Source of the DNA: Trichormus sp. M33_DOE_039
GTDB lineage: Bacteria > Cyanobacteriota > Cyanobacteriia > Cyanobacteriales > Nostocaceae
Length of the DNA stretch: 64,000 nt
Assembly: GCA_015296085.1 (NCBI GenBank)
Contig: DVDT01000021.1
Coordinates: forward strand, 62,001-126,000
Reading direction: 5' to 3'
Shown: positions 33,182 through 43,378 of the stretch, piece by piece
Numbering within the stretch: the first letter of the stretch is position 1
Layout: each line of letters begins with the position of its first letter
The notes under the pieces: generated by a model
Database searches by the model: none
What the model was told of the DNA's origin: nothing
Seen by the model: only the letters and a program-made list of their open reading frames with translations
Made by a program: the position numbers and the translations under genes

Positions 33182-33198
33182 ATTCGATAATATCGAAT
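33182..33198. promoter_or_regulatory. Putative ArsR-family operator (RexT-like), perfect 17-bp palindrome ATTCGATA-A-TATCGAAT
   Basis: Direct reading between divergent trxA and arsR/rexT genes. Confidence 0.75.
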
Positions 33199-33236
33199 AA
33201 TAAAAATATATGCCAATTTAAGAGACAATGCAAGTT

Positions 33237-33557
33237 ATGAAATTTTTATATCATCCAGACCGAAAAGATATTACATTACCCGGAGTGTTGTACGCGCTAG
33301 GTGATCCTGTGCGCTTAGAGATGGTGCGCCTGCTAGCAAGCAAGGGTGAGCAGTGTTGTGGAGACTTTGATTTTGCGATCGCCAAGTCTACGATGTCGAA
33401 TCACTTTAAGATTTTGCGAGAGTCAGGGGTAGTATTTAGCCGTAAAGAAGGGACACAACACATCAACAGACTGCGGCGAGAAGATTTAGAAGTGCTGTTT
33501 CCTGGTTTACTAGATGCAGTATTGCGATCGGCTAGTTCGATGGTGAATAGTAATTAG
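33237..33557 (+). CDS. rexT: ArsR-family transcriptional regulator, RexT-like (ORF track starts at 33228)
   Basis: wHTH STMSNHFKILRESGVVFSRKEGTQHINRLRRED; vicinal Cys-Cys at residues 40-41 counting from Met at 33237; divergent from thioredoxin. Confidence 0.8.
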   Translation: MKFLYHPDRKDITLPGVLYALGDPVRLEMVRLLASKGEQCCGDFDFAIAKSTMSNHFKILRESGVVFSRKEGTQHINRLRREDLEVLFPGLLDAVLRSASSMVNSN

Positions 33558-33600
33558 TCATTAGTAATTAGTCATTAGTAATTAGTCATTAGTTATTAGT
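33549..33600. repeat. Heptad-type tandem repeat TAGTAATTAGTCATTAGTAATTAGTCATTAGT...
   Basis: Direct reading. Confidence 0.9.
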
Positions 33601-33639
33601 TTCTCCCCCATACCCCTACACCCCTACACCCTTATCCCC

Positions 33640-34182
33640 CTACTGATAAATTTTCTTATAACTTCTCCGCCATTTTTCTAGATTATCTATAGATATAGAT
33701 TGAGTTACGACATTGGCGCAATCGCCTCGCCAATCAACTTCAGGATCTGTGGTGAAAACCCCACATTCCAATTGTTCAGAGTTAATACTCCAATACTGGC
33801 TAAACCTACCTTTTAAAGTAATTACTTGTTCAAAGACTTTATTCCTGTGCTTATTTCTGCGTTTTCTTTCTGTCGCGCCTGTTGCTTCTGTATCGATAAA
33901 TTTTGTCTCAATTAAGAATAAATTACCTTGAAATGTCAAATAAACAAAATCACATTTTCCCAGGTCTGTATAATCAGCAATTGGTGACTTTTCAAACAAC
34001 AATAACTCATAGCAAGAAGGGAATAAATCCCGAATATTTAAAAATAGATAAGCTTGCAAAAGCAATTCTTTATCATAAGGAAATACAATCACCCCTTCAA
34101 AAAATTGTTTAATGTCTTCGTGGGTTTGGGGTTGAATTTTTTTGCAATAAGACACAAACTTACTTAAATCATTAGCGATCAT
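33640..34182 (-). CDS. Hypothetical protein with possible PD-(D/E)XK nuclease-like core
   Basis: CDFVYLTFQGNLFLIETKFIDTEATG (D...ExK spacing) on predicted beta strands. Confidence 0.45.
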   Translation of the reverse strand: MIANDLSKFVSYCKKIQPQTHEDIKQFFEGVIVFPYDKELLLQAYLFLNIRDLFPSCYELLLFEKSPIADYTDLGKCDFVYLTFQGNLFLIETKFIDTEATGATERKRRNKHRNKVFEQVITLKGRFSQYWSINSEQLECGVFTTDPEVDWRGDCANVVTQSISIDNLEKWRRSYKKIYQ

Positions 34183-34376
34183 TAAGTTTCAGCTCCTTCC
34201 CCTACCTCTTGCCGAAGTTGTCATGGCATAAAAAAATACCATGTACTACAGGAAATCATCATCCGCATAAGTAACTAAAAAAAGTATTAGTTTTAGTTAC
34301 TTCTAAGGTAATATACGGTGGTTGGGGATTAGGGACTGGGGATTGGGTATGGGAAATAATTCCTAATTTATCTGGG

Positions 34377-35723
34377 TTAACTACCGATTAACGGTCTTAG
34401 GTGTGCGGGAAATCTAGCATTTTGTAATGCTTGAACGGTAATCCGCGCGTCTTGTACACAAAATTGCCACCCTAATCGGACTAATTTTCGAGAATGTTCG
34501 GTTTGTATAATTCCTATCACTGGCATTTTTGCTTTTTCTCTGTCACCTGATTGCTCTTGTAAAATTGTTTTCAGGCGATGTAGTTCTTCTATGTTGGCTG
34601 CTTGTTGGGGATTTAGTTCCACCATAACCATTTGTACTGTTTCTACTGGTTCTGCATCTTCAACTATTAATTGCAGTTGTTCGTCACGGCGATCTACTTT
34701 ACCCCAAAGAATTAATCTGGCATCAACTTGTAACAGAAAACTGATGCGTTCATAAGTTTTAGGAAACACTACAGCTTCAGTTTGAGATGTCAAATCTTCT
34801 ATTTGCAAAATTGCCATAGCATCCCCTTTTTTGGTCATCACTTTTTTCACACCATTAAGCATGATGACCACACATAATTTTGCATCTTCTCTTTGTTCTC
34901 CAAGTTGGGAAATATTTATTGGGGTCAATAGTGGTGCAACTTGTCTCAAAGATTTCAGAGGATGATCGGAAACGTAAAAACCTAATAATTCTTTTTCCAT
35001 CCGCAATTTTTCTTGGGGTGGATAGTCATTTACCGGTTTAGCTTTCGGTGCAGTTTCAAAAGCATTATTAGTTTTTTTCTCATTACCAGCAGAGAATCCA
35101 CCTAATAAATCAAATAGATTACCTTGACCTGTCGCTCTATCTTTAGCACGGGATTGCGCCCAATCATAGACTAATTCTAAATCGTGAATTAATTGTTGAC
35201 GGTTGGATTCAATTTTGTCAAAAGCACCGCAGTAAATCAGCGATTCTAAAGTGCGTCGGTTAACAGTGCGGAGATCGACGCGATCGCAAAAATCAGCCAG
35301 CGATTTAAACACGCCTCCTTGTTCACGCGCTTCTAGAATAGCTGCGATCGCATTTTGTCCCACATTCCGCACAGCCGAAAATCCAAATAAAATCTTCCCG
35401 CCCACTGGTGTAAAATCCACCCCAGAGCGATTAATATCTGGTGGTTCTATTTGGATGTTCATACTGATACAGGTGGCAATATATTTCTGCACCTTGTCTG
35501 TATCACTACTATTAGCTGTCAGTAGTGCAGCCATATATTCCAGTGGGTAATTAGCCTTCAGATATGCAGTTTGATAAGTAACATATCCATAGGCAGTTGA
35601 GTGCGATTTATTGAAACAATTAGAAGCAATAAACCCATTTTTAATCACAAAGTTGTGATCACGCTCAACTCCTATGTCATAGACATTTTCTTTACCTATA
35701 TACTTACGCTCAACGATTTTCAT
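34377..35723 (-). CDS. dnaE: DNA polymerase III alpha subunit C-terminal half with split-intein IntC
   Basis: First 35 aa MKIVERKYIGKENVYDIGVERDHNFVIKNGFIASN are the DnaE IntC, followed by +1 extein CFNKSHSTAYGYVTYQTAYLKANYPLEYMAALLTANSSDTDKVQKYI. Confidence 0.97.
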   Translation of the reverse strand: MKIVERKYIGKENVYDIGVERDHNFVIKNGFIASNCFNKSHSTAYGYVTYQTAYLKANYPLEYMAALLTANSSDTDKVQKYIATCISMNIQIEPPDINRSGVDFTPVGGKILFGFSAVRNVGQNAIAAILEAREQGGVFKSLADFCDRVDLRTVNRRTLESLIYCGAFDKIESNRQQLIHDLELVYDWAQSRAKDRATGQGNLFDLLGGFSAGNEKKTNNAFETAPKAKPVNDYPPQEKLRMEKELLGFYVSDHPLKSLRQVAPLLTPINISQLGEQREDAKLCVVIMLNGVKKVMTKKGDAMAILQIEDLTSQTEAVVFPKTYERISFLLQVDARLILWGKVDRRDEQLQLIVEDAEPVETVQMVMVELNPQQAANIEELHRLKTILQEQSGDREKAKMPVIGIIQTEHSRKLVRLGWQFCVQDARITVQALQNARFPAHLRPLIGS

Positions 35724-36103
35724 AGTGGGGATTGGGGATTGGGGATTGCTTTTAAGGGCAGGTTTTTCAGAGAGTAAAGAGTAAGGACTTAAAAATTCAC
35801 GAAAGAATCATATTTTCATTCACCCCTACACCCTTACACCCCTATATCCCTGCACCCTCAAACCAGTGTTTTTGGGTCTCAGTGTAAAAAACCTGCCCTC
35901 GAAAGACTGGGGATTTGGGAGTAGGAAGTAGAAAGTAGAGATGATACGATACACAGAATTTTAGACTAGACAGGGGGGACAAGGTAAACAGGTGAGAAAT
36001 ACTAACATAAGTTATTTCCCCAATGCCCAATCCCCAGTCCCCAGTACCCAGTCACCATCAATATGTACTAAAATCAATGACTTGAGTCACTAAGAGAGCA
36101 ATC

Positions 36104-37561
36104 ATGGCATCCATCCGCGAGTTGCACGAACAACTAGTTAAGAAAGAACGTTCTGCCGTTGAAATCACCCAAGAGGCTTTAGAGCGTATTCAAGCTTTAG
36201 AGCCGAAACTGCACAGTTTCTTACACATAACGGCGCAAAAAGCGTTAGAGCAGGCTAGTGCGGTGGATGCCAAAATTGCTGCTGGCGAAGAAATTGGGCT
36301 GCTGGCGGGAATTCCCATTGGTGTCAAAGACAATATGTGTACTAAGGGAATTCCTACTACTTGCGCCTCCAAGATTTTAGAAAATTTTGTGCCACCTTAT
36401 GAATCAACAGTGTCACAAAAACTGATTGATGCGGGGGCTGTAATTGTTGGTAAAACCAACTTAGATGAATTTGCGATGGGTAGTTCCACTGAAAGTTCTG
36501 CCTATCAAGTCACCGCAAACCCCTGGGATTTGTCGAGAGTTCCTGGAGGTTCTTCTGGAGGTTCAGCCGCCGCCGTTGCGGCCGATGAGTGCGTTGTGGC
36601 ATTGGGTTCTGACACTGGGGGTTCAATTCGCCAACCTGCGTCTTTTTGTGGCGTGGTGGGACTCAAGCCGACTTACGGGTTAGTTTCTCGTTATGGTTTA
36701 GTCGCTTACGCTTCATCACTGGATCAAATCGGCCCCTTTGGACGCTCTGTACAAGATACCGCTATCTTACTAAATGCGATCGCAGGTTATGACCCCAAAG
36801 ATTCCACCAGCCTGAAAGTCGAAATTCCTAATTACGCAGCTACTTTAAAACCAGACCTGAAAGCTAGAAGCAAAATGCGAATTGGCATCATCAAAGAAAC
36901 TTTTGGTGAAGGTTTAGATTCCGTTGTCGAACAAGCTGTCACCAAAGCCATTGAGCAACTACAGAGTTTAGGTGCAGAAATCCATGTAATTTCCTGTCCT
37001 AACTTCCGTTATGGCTTACCTAGTTATTACATCATTGCTCCCTCGGAAGCATCAGCCAACCTCGCCCGCTACGATGGCGTAAAATACGGCTGGCGCGCCT
37101 CAGATACAGATAATCTGCTGTCTATGTATAAGAGTACCCGCGCCCAAGGATTTGGAGCAGAAGTCAAACGCCGCATCATGATTGGGACATACGCCCTTTC
37201 TGCTGGTTATTATGATGCTTATTACCTGAAAGCACAAAAAGTCCGTACCCTGATTAAGCAGGACTTTGAAAGAGCCTTTGAAACCGTGGATGTGTTAGTC
37301 ACGCCAACCGCACCAACTACAGCATTTAAAGCTGGGGAAAAAACCACTGATCCCTTAAGTATGTATTTAAATGACCTGATGACCATCCCTGTAAACCTCG
37401 CTGGTTTACCAGGGATCAGCGTTCCCTGTGGCTTTGATGACCAAGGACTACCTATTGGTTTGCAACTCATCGGCAAAGTTCTACGAGAAGACCAATTACT
37501 ACAAGTAGCCTACGCCTATGAACAATCCACTACTTGGCATTTGCATCAGCCGCAAATTTAA
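36104..37561 (+). CDS. gatA: Asp-tRNA(Asn)/Glu-tRNA(Gln) amidotransferase subunit A
   Basis: Amidase signature [47 protein letters not shown]. Confidence 0.97.
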   Translation: MASIRELHEQLVKKERSAVEITQEALERIQALEPKLHSFLHITAQKALEQASAVDAKIAAGEEIGLLAGIPIGVKDNMCTKGIPTTCASKILENFVPPYESTVSQKLIDAGAVIVGKTNLDEFAMGSSTESSAYQVTANPWDLSRVPGGSSGGSAAAVAADECVVALGSDTGGSIRQPASFCGVVGLKPTYGLVSRYGLVAYASSLDQIGPFGRSVQDTAILLNAIAGYDPKDSTSLKVEIPNYAATLKPDLKARSKMRIGIIKETFGEGLDSVVEQAVTKAIEQLQSLGAEIHVISCPNFRYGLPSYYIIAPSEASANLARYDGVKYGWRASDTDNLLSMYKSTRAQGFGAEVKRRIMIGTYALSAGYYDAYYLKAQKVRTLIKQDFERAFETVDVLVTPTAPTTAFKAGEKTTDPLSMYLNDLMTIPVNLAGLPGISVPCGFDDQGLPIGLQLIGKVLREDQLLQVAYAYEQSTTWHLHQPQI

Positions 37562-37594
37562 ATTGGGCATTGGGGGTAGTGCGTTGCGGTAAAT

Positions 37595-37740
37595 CCAGCC
37601 CTGTAGGGGACTGGTGTTAGCGTAGCTTCAAGCCTTCTCTACGAGAGGCTGCACCAACGGCATGGCTTCGCTGAAAGCGACGCTTCTAGAGTCACCCGGA
37701 GGGAGGTCTCCTCCGTTGTGGCACCTGCCGTCATTAGGTA
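37595..37740. repeat. Intergenic palindromic repeat cluster (gcgtagcttc..., agccttctctacgagaggct)
   Basis: Multiple short inverted motifs typical of Nostocales intergenic repeats. Confidence 0.5.
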
Positions 37741-37774
37741 TTGGGGAGAAGAGAGAGTGAGTGTTGACTAATAA

Positions 37775-38632
37775 CTATTGACCCCTGAACTCTGCACTAT
37801 ATGTAATTTGTTTAACTTCTCCTTGTCCTCCTAAGGGTTGTGCAGGTTGATTATCTACAGCAACTAAGACAGCACCAGCGTTACCTGAACGGACAGTTAA
37901 CTCTTTTTGGGCTACCCAAGTTCTTCGTTCTCCTTTAGTTAAATTCCCTACAAATTCTGTCTTACCGTCCGCTTTCACTTGTAGCCATGATTCCCCTTGC
38001 AGTTCCAAAGTAATTGTCAGATTGGAATTATCTGTGATGTCAGGTAAAGCGGGTGATGCTGTAGCTAGAGGTGGTTCTGTGGCTGTGAGTGGTGTCTGTT
38101 GGGGTACAGAATTTTGTTGTTCAGCGATAGTTCCATCCGTTGATGAGGACGCTACAGGTGATGGGTTGACTTGTTCGACTGGACTAGATGATGAGCTTTT
38201 TTTGCTGGACGATGATTCAGCTATGAGTTTAGGATTAAGGACATAAATTAGCCCAGTACAAGCAATACCCAACAACAGAACATAAGGTACAACAAGAGGT
38301 ATACGAATTTTAGGCCTTTTGTCTAGGTTGGTATTTTCGTGTTTGATATCTGTAGGCGAATCTGGAGGTGAAGGATTAACTGTAAAAGAATTGGCGATCG
38401 CAGTACCATCCAGTCCCAGAATATCTGCATAACGGCGGATAAATCCTTGGACGTATACTGGTTCTGGTAATTCTTCAAAGTAGCCTGCATCTAAAGCTTT
38501 TAGGAATGTTAATCGAATATTTGTTTTAGCAGCGACCTCTTCTATACGTATAGATTTTTCTTCTCTGGCTTTTCGTAAATCTCTACTTATTTCAAGTAAC
38601 TGTTCTTTTTGGGCTTGATTTAATAGCGTCAT
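37775..38632 (-). CDS. RodZ-like protein: N-terminal HTH, TM segment, C-terminal DUF4115-like domain
   Basis: LGQ..REEKSIRIEEVAAKTNIRLTFLKALDAGYFEELPEPVYVQGFIRRYADILGLDG; TM; SWLQVKADGKTEFVGNLTKGERRTW. Confidence 0.85.
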   Translation of the reverse strand: MTLLNQAQKEQLLEISRDLRKAREEKSIRIEEVAAKTNIRLTFLKALDAGYFEELPEPVYVQGFIRRYADILGLDGTAIANSFTVNPSPPDSPTDIKHENTNLDKRPKIRIPLVVPYVLLLGIACTGLIYVLNPKLIAESSSSKKSSSSSPVEQVNPSPVASSSTDGTIAEQQNSVPQQTPLTATEPPLATASPALPDITDNSNLTITLELQGESWLQVKADGKTEFVGNLTKGERRTWVAQKELTVRSGNAGAVLVAVDNQPAQPLGGQGEVKQITYSAEFRGQ

Positions 38633-38832
38633 GGTCTGCTCCTAGTTTTAGCTAATGTTGACTATTCACCAGTGAGACTACTGAACTAAAGTAAATAGTA
38701 TTACTTTTTCCTAAAATAATGAGGTTTTTAGCTGATTTTAATTGTAATTAGAAATTCCAATTGAAAAATATTAACTTTTTTTAGTTATTACAGAATCATG
38801 TTTTGGATCAAGATTTGTGAAATCACCACATT

Positions 38833-39765
38833 ATGAACAAAATCGTTAAGAAAATGCCACTTGTATTACAAATATGTTTCAAGTTGCTACCTTTAGTAAC
38901 AGCAGTTGTAGCGATCGCCTATCTGACAATCTGTATATTTCTTGCACGCCAACAAACTCGCTTCATTTTTTTTCCCTCTAGTGTCATTGAAGTTACACCA
39001 GAGAAATTTAGTATCCCCTATGAAGATGTGTGGCTACCTGTAACGGCAAAGTCTGGACAAGTAGAACGTCTCCACGGTTGGTGGATGCCAGCCAAACATC
39101 CCAATAGCAAAGTGTTATTGTATCTACATGGTAATGGTGAGAACATTAGTGCCAATGTGAGTCACGCTCACAGATTTTACCAATTGGGATTTTCTGTACT
39201 ACTAATTGATTACCGAGGATATGGCCGCAGTGAGGGTTCTTTTCCCAATGAAATGAATGTGTATCAAGACGCTGAAACCGCTTGGAATTACTTAGTAAAT
39301 CAGAGAAAAATTGCCCCTCAGCAGATTTTTATATACGGTCATTCATTAGGTGGTGCAGTAGCAATTGATCTAGCAGTAAAACAACACACGGCTGCAGGAT
39401 TAATTGTTGAAGGCACATTTACATCTGTGCGTGAAGTGATAGATTATCGCAATGTATTTAGGTCATTTCCGATTGATTTAATTTTGAATCAGCGATTTGA
39501 ATCTATTAAAAAACTGACTCAATTAAAAATGCCAGTTCTATTGATTCATGGTACTGCTGATGCGACAGTACCCTCTTTTATGAGTCAAAAATTGTATGCT
39601 GTTGCACCTGAACCCAAAAAATTAATTTTAGTGGAAGGTGCAGGACATAATGATTTAGCAAAGTTAGTCGGCAAGCAATATTTACAATGGGTAGAAGAGT
39701 TTGTCCAGAAGTCAACATTCAAAAGTCAACAGTCAGTTATCAATTTAACAAATTCAGAAAATTAA
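38833..39765 (+). CDS. Alpha/beta hydrolase
   Basis: VLLYLHGNGENISANVSHA; FIYGHSLGGAVAIDLA; GAGHNDL; N-terminal TM. Confidence 0.88.
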   Translation: MNKIVKKMPLVLQICFKLLPLVTAVVAIAYLTICIFLARQQTRFIFFPSSVIEVTPEKFSIPYEDVWLPVTAKSGQVERLHGWWMPAKHPNSKVLLYLHGNGENISANVSHAHRFYQLGFSVLLIDYRGYGRSEGSFPNEMNVYQDAETAWNYLVNQRKIAPQQIFIYGHSLGGAVAIDLAVKQHTAAGLIVEGTFTSVREVIDYRNVFRSFPIDLILNQRFESIKKLTQLKMPVLLIHGTADATVPSFMSQKLYAVAPEPKKLILVEGAGHNDLAKLVGKQYLQWVEEFVQKSTFKSQQSVINLTNSEN

Positions 39766-39849
39766 TACCGAAACGTCCGGATTGATTTATGAAGAAAGGG
39801 AGAAAATATACAGGATCGTCTGGTTTGCTTACTTAAATCTACTTTAATT

Positions 39850-40896
39850 ATGTCTACTGCATCTGTGTATTTATTAGATATGCCAGGAAGGTCGGCAATT
39901 ACCCTTTCTCAAGATGAATTGCGATCGCTTTTAGGTCAAATTGAAATTAAACTTCATCGCAGTCAAGTTTATCGCCGCATTGTAGATAGATTAGAGACTT
40001 TATTAGGTGATTCTGGTGAACAAGCCAAAGTTTTGTGTAAAGCTTTAGGTAGAGAAGCAATTGGTTTAGCATTCCAGCAATTTGCACAAGAATATCCAGA
40101 GAAAGATACTACTGATACTTCGGCAAATATTGATTCAGAGAATGCCAAAAATTTATCTCATTGCCAGAAGCAAGCTATATTCAGCCCACAGCAATCTAGC
40201 ATAAATACAGATATAAGTATTTCTACATTTGAAGCAAGCACAAAAAATACCGATAAAAACCAAACAAGTCAAATTAGTCAAGACTTAACCTCAAATCACA
40301 AACCTTCCAAAGCTGAATTAGTCAAGCAACTTACACAACAACAGCGTCTAGAAGCCATGCGCCAAATAGGTTTGCAACTAAAGCAAGCTCGTGAGTCGCA
40401 ACATAAAAGTTTAGCGCAACTACAAATCTATACTCATATCCCTATCCACCAGATGGAAGCGGTGGAGAATGGCAGCTTGGAATTATTGCCAGAAGATGGA
40501 TTTGTACGGGATTATATCCGCATTATGGGTAACGTTTTAGGAATTAATGGCACAATTTTGGCGGCTTCTCTACCCAAACCTGGTGCAGTCAGAGCAATTT
40601 TACCCTCTTGGTGTCGGCCTCAGAAAAAACCCTCAGACTTAAGATTAGAAATTCGTCCGCTACATTTATATCTAGGTTATACAGCCCTTGTTGCTGGAGC
40701 AGTCGGAGGATTATCTTATCTATCTCAGCCAGCAACGACCAGAAATTTACTAAATTCTGATGTAGTTAATTCTCCTGTTCCATCAGATTCCCAGTCACCA
40801 AAATATCAAACTGGAGTCACTAATAAACCAGGGATTCAAACTAGCCCAAATAGTATCCGTGTAGGTAATGATATTGCACCACCAGAAGTTCTCTAA
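39850..40896 (+). CDS. Helix-turn-helix (RodZ-type HTH_25) membrane protein
   Basis: IGLQLKQARESQHKSLAQLQIYTHIPIHQMEAVENGSLELLPEDGFVRDYIRIMGNVLGING followed by TM YLGYTALVAGAVGGLSYL. Confidence 0.75.
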   Translation: MSTASVYLLDMPGRSAITLSQDELRSLLGQIEIKLHRSQVYRRIVDRLETLLGDSGEQAKVLCKALGREAIGLAFQQFAQEYPEKDTTDTSANIDSENAKNLSHCQKQAIFSPQQSSINTDISISTFEASTKNTDKNQTSQISQDLTSNHKPSKAELVKQLTQQQRLEAMRQIGLQLKQARESQHKSLAQLQIYTHIPIHQMEAVENGSLELLPEDGFVRDYIRIMGNVLGINGTILAASLPKPGAVRAILPSWCRPQKKPSDLRLEIRPLHLYLGYTALVAGAVGGLSYLSQPATTRNLLNSDVVNSPVPSDSQSPKYQTGVTNKPGIQTSPNSIRVGNDIAPPEVL

Positions 40897-41096
40897 TCAA
40901 CTTCTTTCTTCACTCAAAACTCAGCACTATTATCTAGCCAGATTCCTCCAAAGGCTCAAAAGACCACAGCGAGGGAAAATTTCTTCAACCCTAAACTCCA
41001 CTCCCTACACTATGTTCCCTTTTTCTCGCTAGCATTGTCATAACGGCATCTCAAACTTGGTAAAATTCAGGGTGTGAGAGAGGAGAACATTCACAC

Positions 41097-41831
41097 ATGG
41101 TAGCTATTCATACGGATTTAAATATTGCTGCTTTAGAAGCAGAATATAGTCAAAAATCACCAAGGGAAATTCTCAAATTTGCCTTGGAAACTTTCGATAA
41201 TCTGGCAATTTCCTTCAGTGGTGCTGAAGATGTTGTGTTAATTGATATTGCTGCCAAAATTACCAAAAACTTCCGTGTGTTTACACTGGATACCGGCAGG
41301 TTGCACCCAGAAACATACCAATTTTTAGATCAAGTCAGAAAGCATTACGGGATCAAATTAGAAGTAATGTTCCCTGATGCTGCGGAAGTTCAAGCTTTGG
41401 TAGAAGAGAAGGGATTATTTAGCTTCTATCAAGATGGTCACAAAGAATGCTGTGCAGTTCGCAAAGTCAGACCCCTGCGCCGCAAACTCAACACCCTAGA
41501 TGCTTGGGTGACAGGACAACGCAAAGACCAAAGTCCCAGCACGCGCAATCATATCCCAGTCATTGAAGTTGATACCGCCTTCTCCACAGAAGACCATCAA
41601 TTGATTAAGTTCAACCCCTTAGCAAATTGGTCTTCTGCTCAAGTGTGGGAATACATTCGTGCTTTAGATGTACCCTATAACAAGTTACACGAACGCGGTT
41701 TTATCAGCATCGGTTGCGAACCCTGCACCAGACCAGTTTTACCCAACCAGCACGAACGTGAAGGCCGCTGGTGGTGGGAAGAGTCCACTGCTAAAGAGTG
41801 CGGTTTACACGTTGGTAATTTGCAAAAATAG
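41097..41831 (+). CDS. cysH: Phosphoadenylyl-/adenylyl-sulfate reductase with iron-sulfur cysteine motifs
   Basis: [62 protein letters not shown]. Confidence 0.93.
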   Translation: MVAIHTDLNIAALEAEYSQKSPREILKFALETFDNLAISFSGAEDVVLIDIAAKITKNFRVFTLDTGRLHPETYQFLDQVRKHYGIKLEVMFPDAAEVQALVEEKGLFSFYQDGHKECCAVRKVRPLRRKLNTLDAWVTGQRKDQSPSTRNHIPVIEVDTAFSTEDHQLIKFNPLANWSSAQVWEYIRALDVPYNKLHERGFISIGCEPCTRPVLPNQHEREGRWWWEESTAKECGLHVGNLQK

Positions 41832-41845
41832 TTAGTGGTGAGTAA

Positions 41846-41870
41846 GGTGCGTTAGTGAATTTAACGCACC
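41846..41870. terminator. Hairpin GGTGCGTTA-gtgaatt-TAACGCACC downstream of cysH
   Basis: Perfect 9-bp stem with additional outer gttag/ctaac pairing. Confidence 0.7.
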
Positions 41871-41990
41871 GGCTAACCTCCAAATACTGGAAATCTATCA
41901 GAATAAACATCTTAGTAGAATGCCGCATCAATTTAGCCACTATCTCAACTAGGCAGAAAGCAGCAAAAAGAAGCATTCTTTACTTTTGCC

Positions 41991-42317
41991 CTACTCTGAC
42001 GTACTACCTTTGGAATTAAGAACTTCCTGTAAACGAGTTCTAAATTCTCCTTTGGGGTGTCCGCCTTTGACTTCACCAATAATTTGAAATTCTCCTTCCG
42101 GCGAATCACAAATAATGTAGGTGGGCCATCCCATTTGAGATTTATCAGGATACTGGGTAAGCAAAATCTGGCGATATTTGCGATATGTGGCTGTATCCTG
42201 CATTTTCACGTCAATAAATTGCAAGCCTAGCTCTTCAGCTACCTTTTGGTCGTAAAATGACATTTTGTGGCAGATGCCGCACTCTTCAGAAGAAAATTTA
42301 ACAACAGCTAAACTCAT
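41991..42317 (-). CDS. Thioredoxin-like protein with CGIC active site
   Basis: VKFSSEECGICHKMSFYDQKVAEELGLQFIDVKMQD; MGWPTYII. Confidence 0.75.
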   Translation of the reverse strand: MSLAVVKFSSEECGICHKMSFYDQKVAEELGLQFIDVKMQDTATYRKYRQILLTQYPDKSQMGWPTYIICDSPEGEFQIIGEVKGGHPKGEFRTRLQEVLNSKGSTSE

Positions 42318-42993
42318 GTAGCTCTGTATCTCTTTTTGATATAGCCGATATACTTAAGCATACCTCCTATAGTAGTCTGCTTTGATTTTTGGAAGTAGTT
42401 GTATGGGTAGGTGATAGAGAAGCAATGATATGACGTAAGGATTCTAGAGAAAGATTCCTACTGTGAGAAAACCTAGACATAAGTATTCAGATATGCTCTC
42501 TCTGCACAAAAATCATTAATAGTTCTCGACTAATATATAGCCATCACCTGGAATTACGGTATGTTGAAGCAGCAAATTATCCCTGACATCAGGTGTTCTT
42601 TTGTCAAATGATTGGGCGATCGCCACACTGTTCTCTTTGCTCTATATACTTAATTAAGTATAAGTGAACACTACAAACACAGCGATTGAGAACAGCAAAG
42701 GAGTCAAACAAGAGTAAGTAATGAGAATCACTCAACGGGAACTTTTCTCAAATTACTTATTCAAGAATGTATGTAATGACTTTGCGATCAATTTACACCT
42801 ATAAACTCACAAAATAGGTTATAATCCCCAAGACTCAAGAAAATCTAGTCAACAGATTGTGACATTCACGCCAATCGCACATTATCTGGGCTAGAATATA
42901 ACTCCAATCTTGAGCTAAAATGTAGCACCAAGCAACTACCGATCACCAGAGCATATCAGCCAAACATCTACCCACAAATGCTCTCGTGATGCT

Positions 42994-43032
42994 CCAAAAA
43001 ACAGGGAAGTTATTTATCAAGGTGTATTTACC
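42994..43032 (-). ncRNA. Degenerate NsiR1-like unit 0 (conserved 5' part and promoter box, terminator hairpin lost)
   Basis: ...gaagttatttatcaaggtgtatttaccaattaatt + TCCGGA at 43063-43068. Confidence 0.55.
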
Positions 43033-43102
43033 AATTAATTTTTCCAAGATAAATTTCAGTCTTCCGGATAAATTGATGTAAAGGTCGGCTGTAATTTATT
43101 CC

Positions 43103-43164
43103 AAAAAAAAAGCCCTAGTTGGTGGCAGCCAACCAGGGGAGTCAATTATCAGGGTGCATCTACC
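43103..43164 (-). ncRNA. NsiR1-like sRNA unit 1
   Basis: Minus strand GGTAGATGCACCCTGATAATTGACTCCCCTGGTTGGCTGCCACCAACTAGGGCTTTTTTTTT; TCCGGA at 43195-43200. Confidence 0.85.
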
Positions 43165-43236
43165 AATTAATTGTTCTAGAATTACACACCAAATTCCGGA
43201 GGAATTGTCACAAATGGCGTTGCTTTTTTGCATTAG

Positions 43237-43297
43237 AAAAAAAAGCTCTCGTCGGTGGCAGTCAATTAGGGGAGTTATTGATTAGGGTTCATTTGTC
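43237..43297 (-). ncRNA. NsiR1-like unit 2 (divergent, weak hairpin, no clear DIF1 box)
   Basis: Sequence similarity to other units; weak hairpin plus T-run. Confidence 0.6.
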
Positions 43298-43378
43298 AAT
43301 GTAATTAATTGTTGTCAGCGACAATTCAGTAACTTCTAAATAAACTCCTTATTCATGGAGTTACTGATTGTCAACCAT

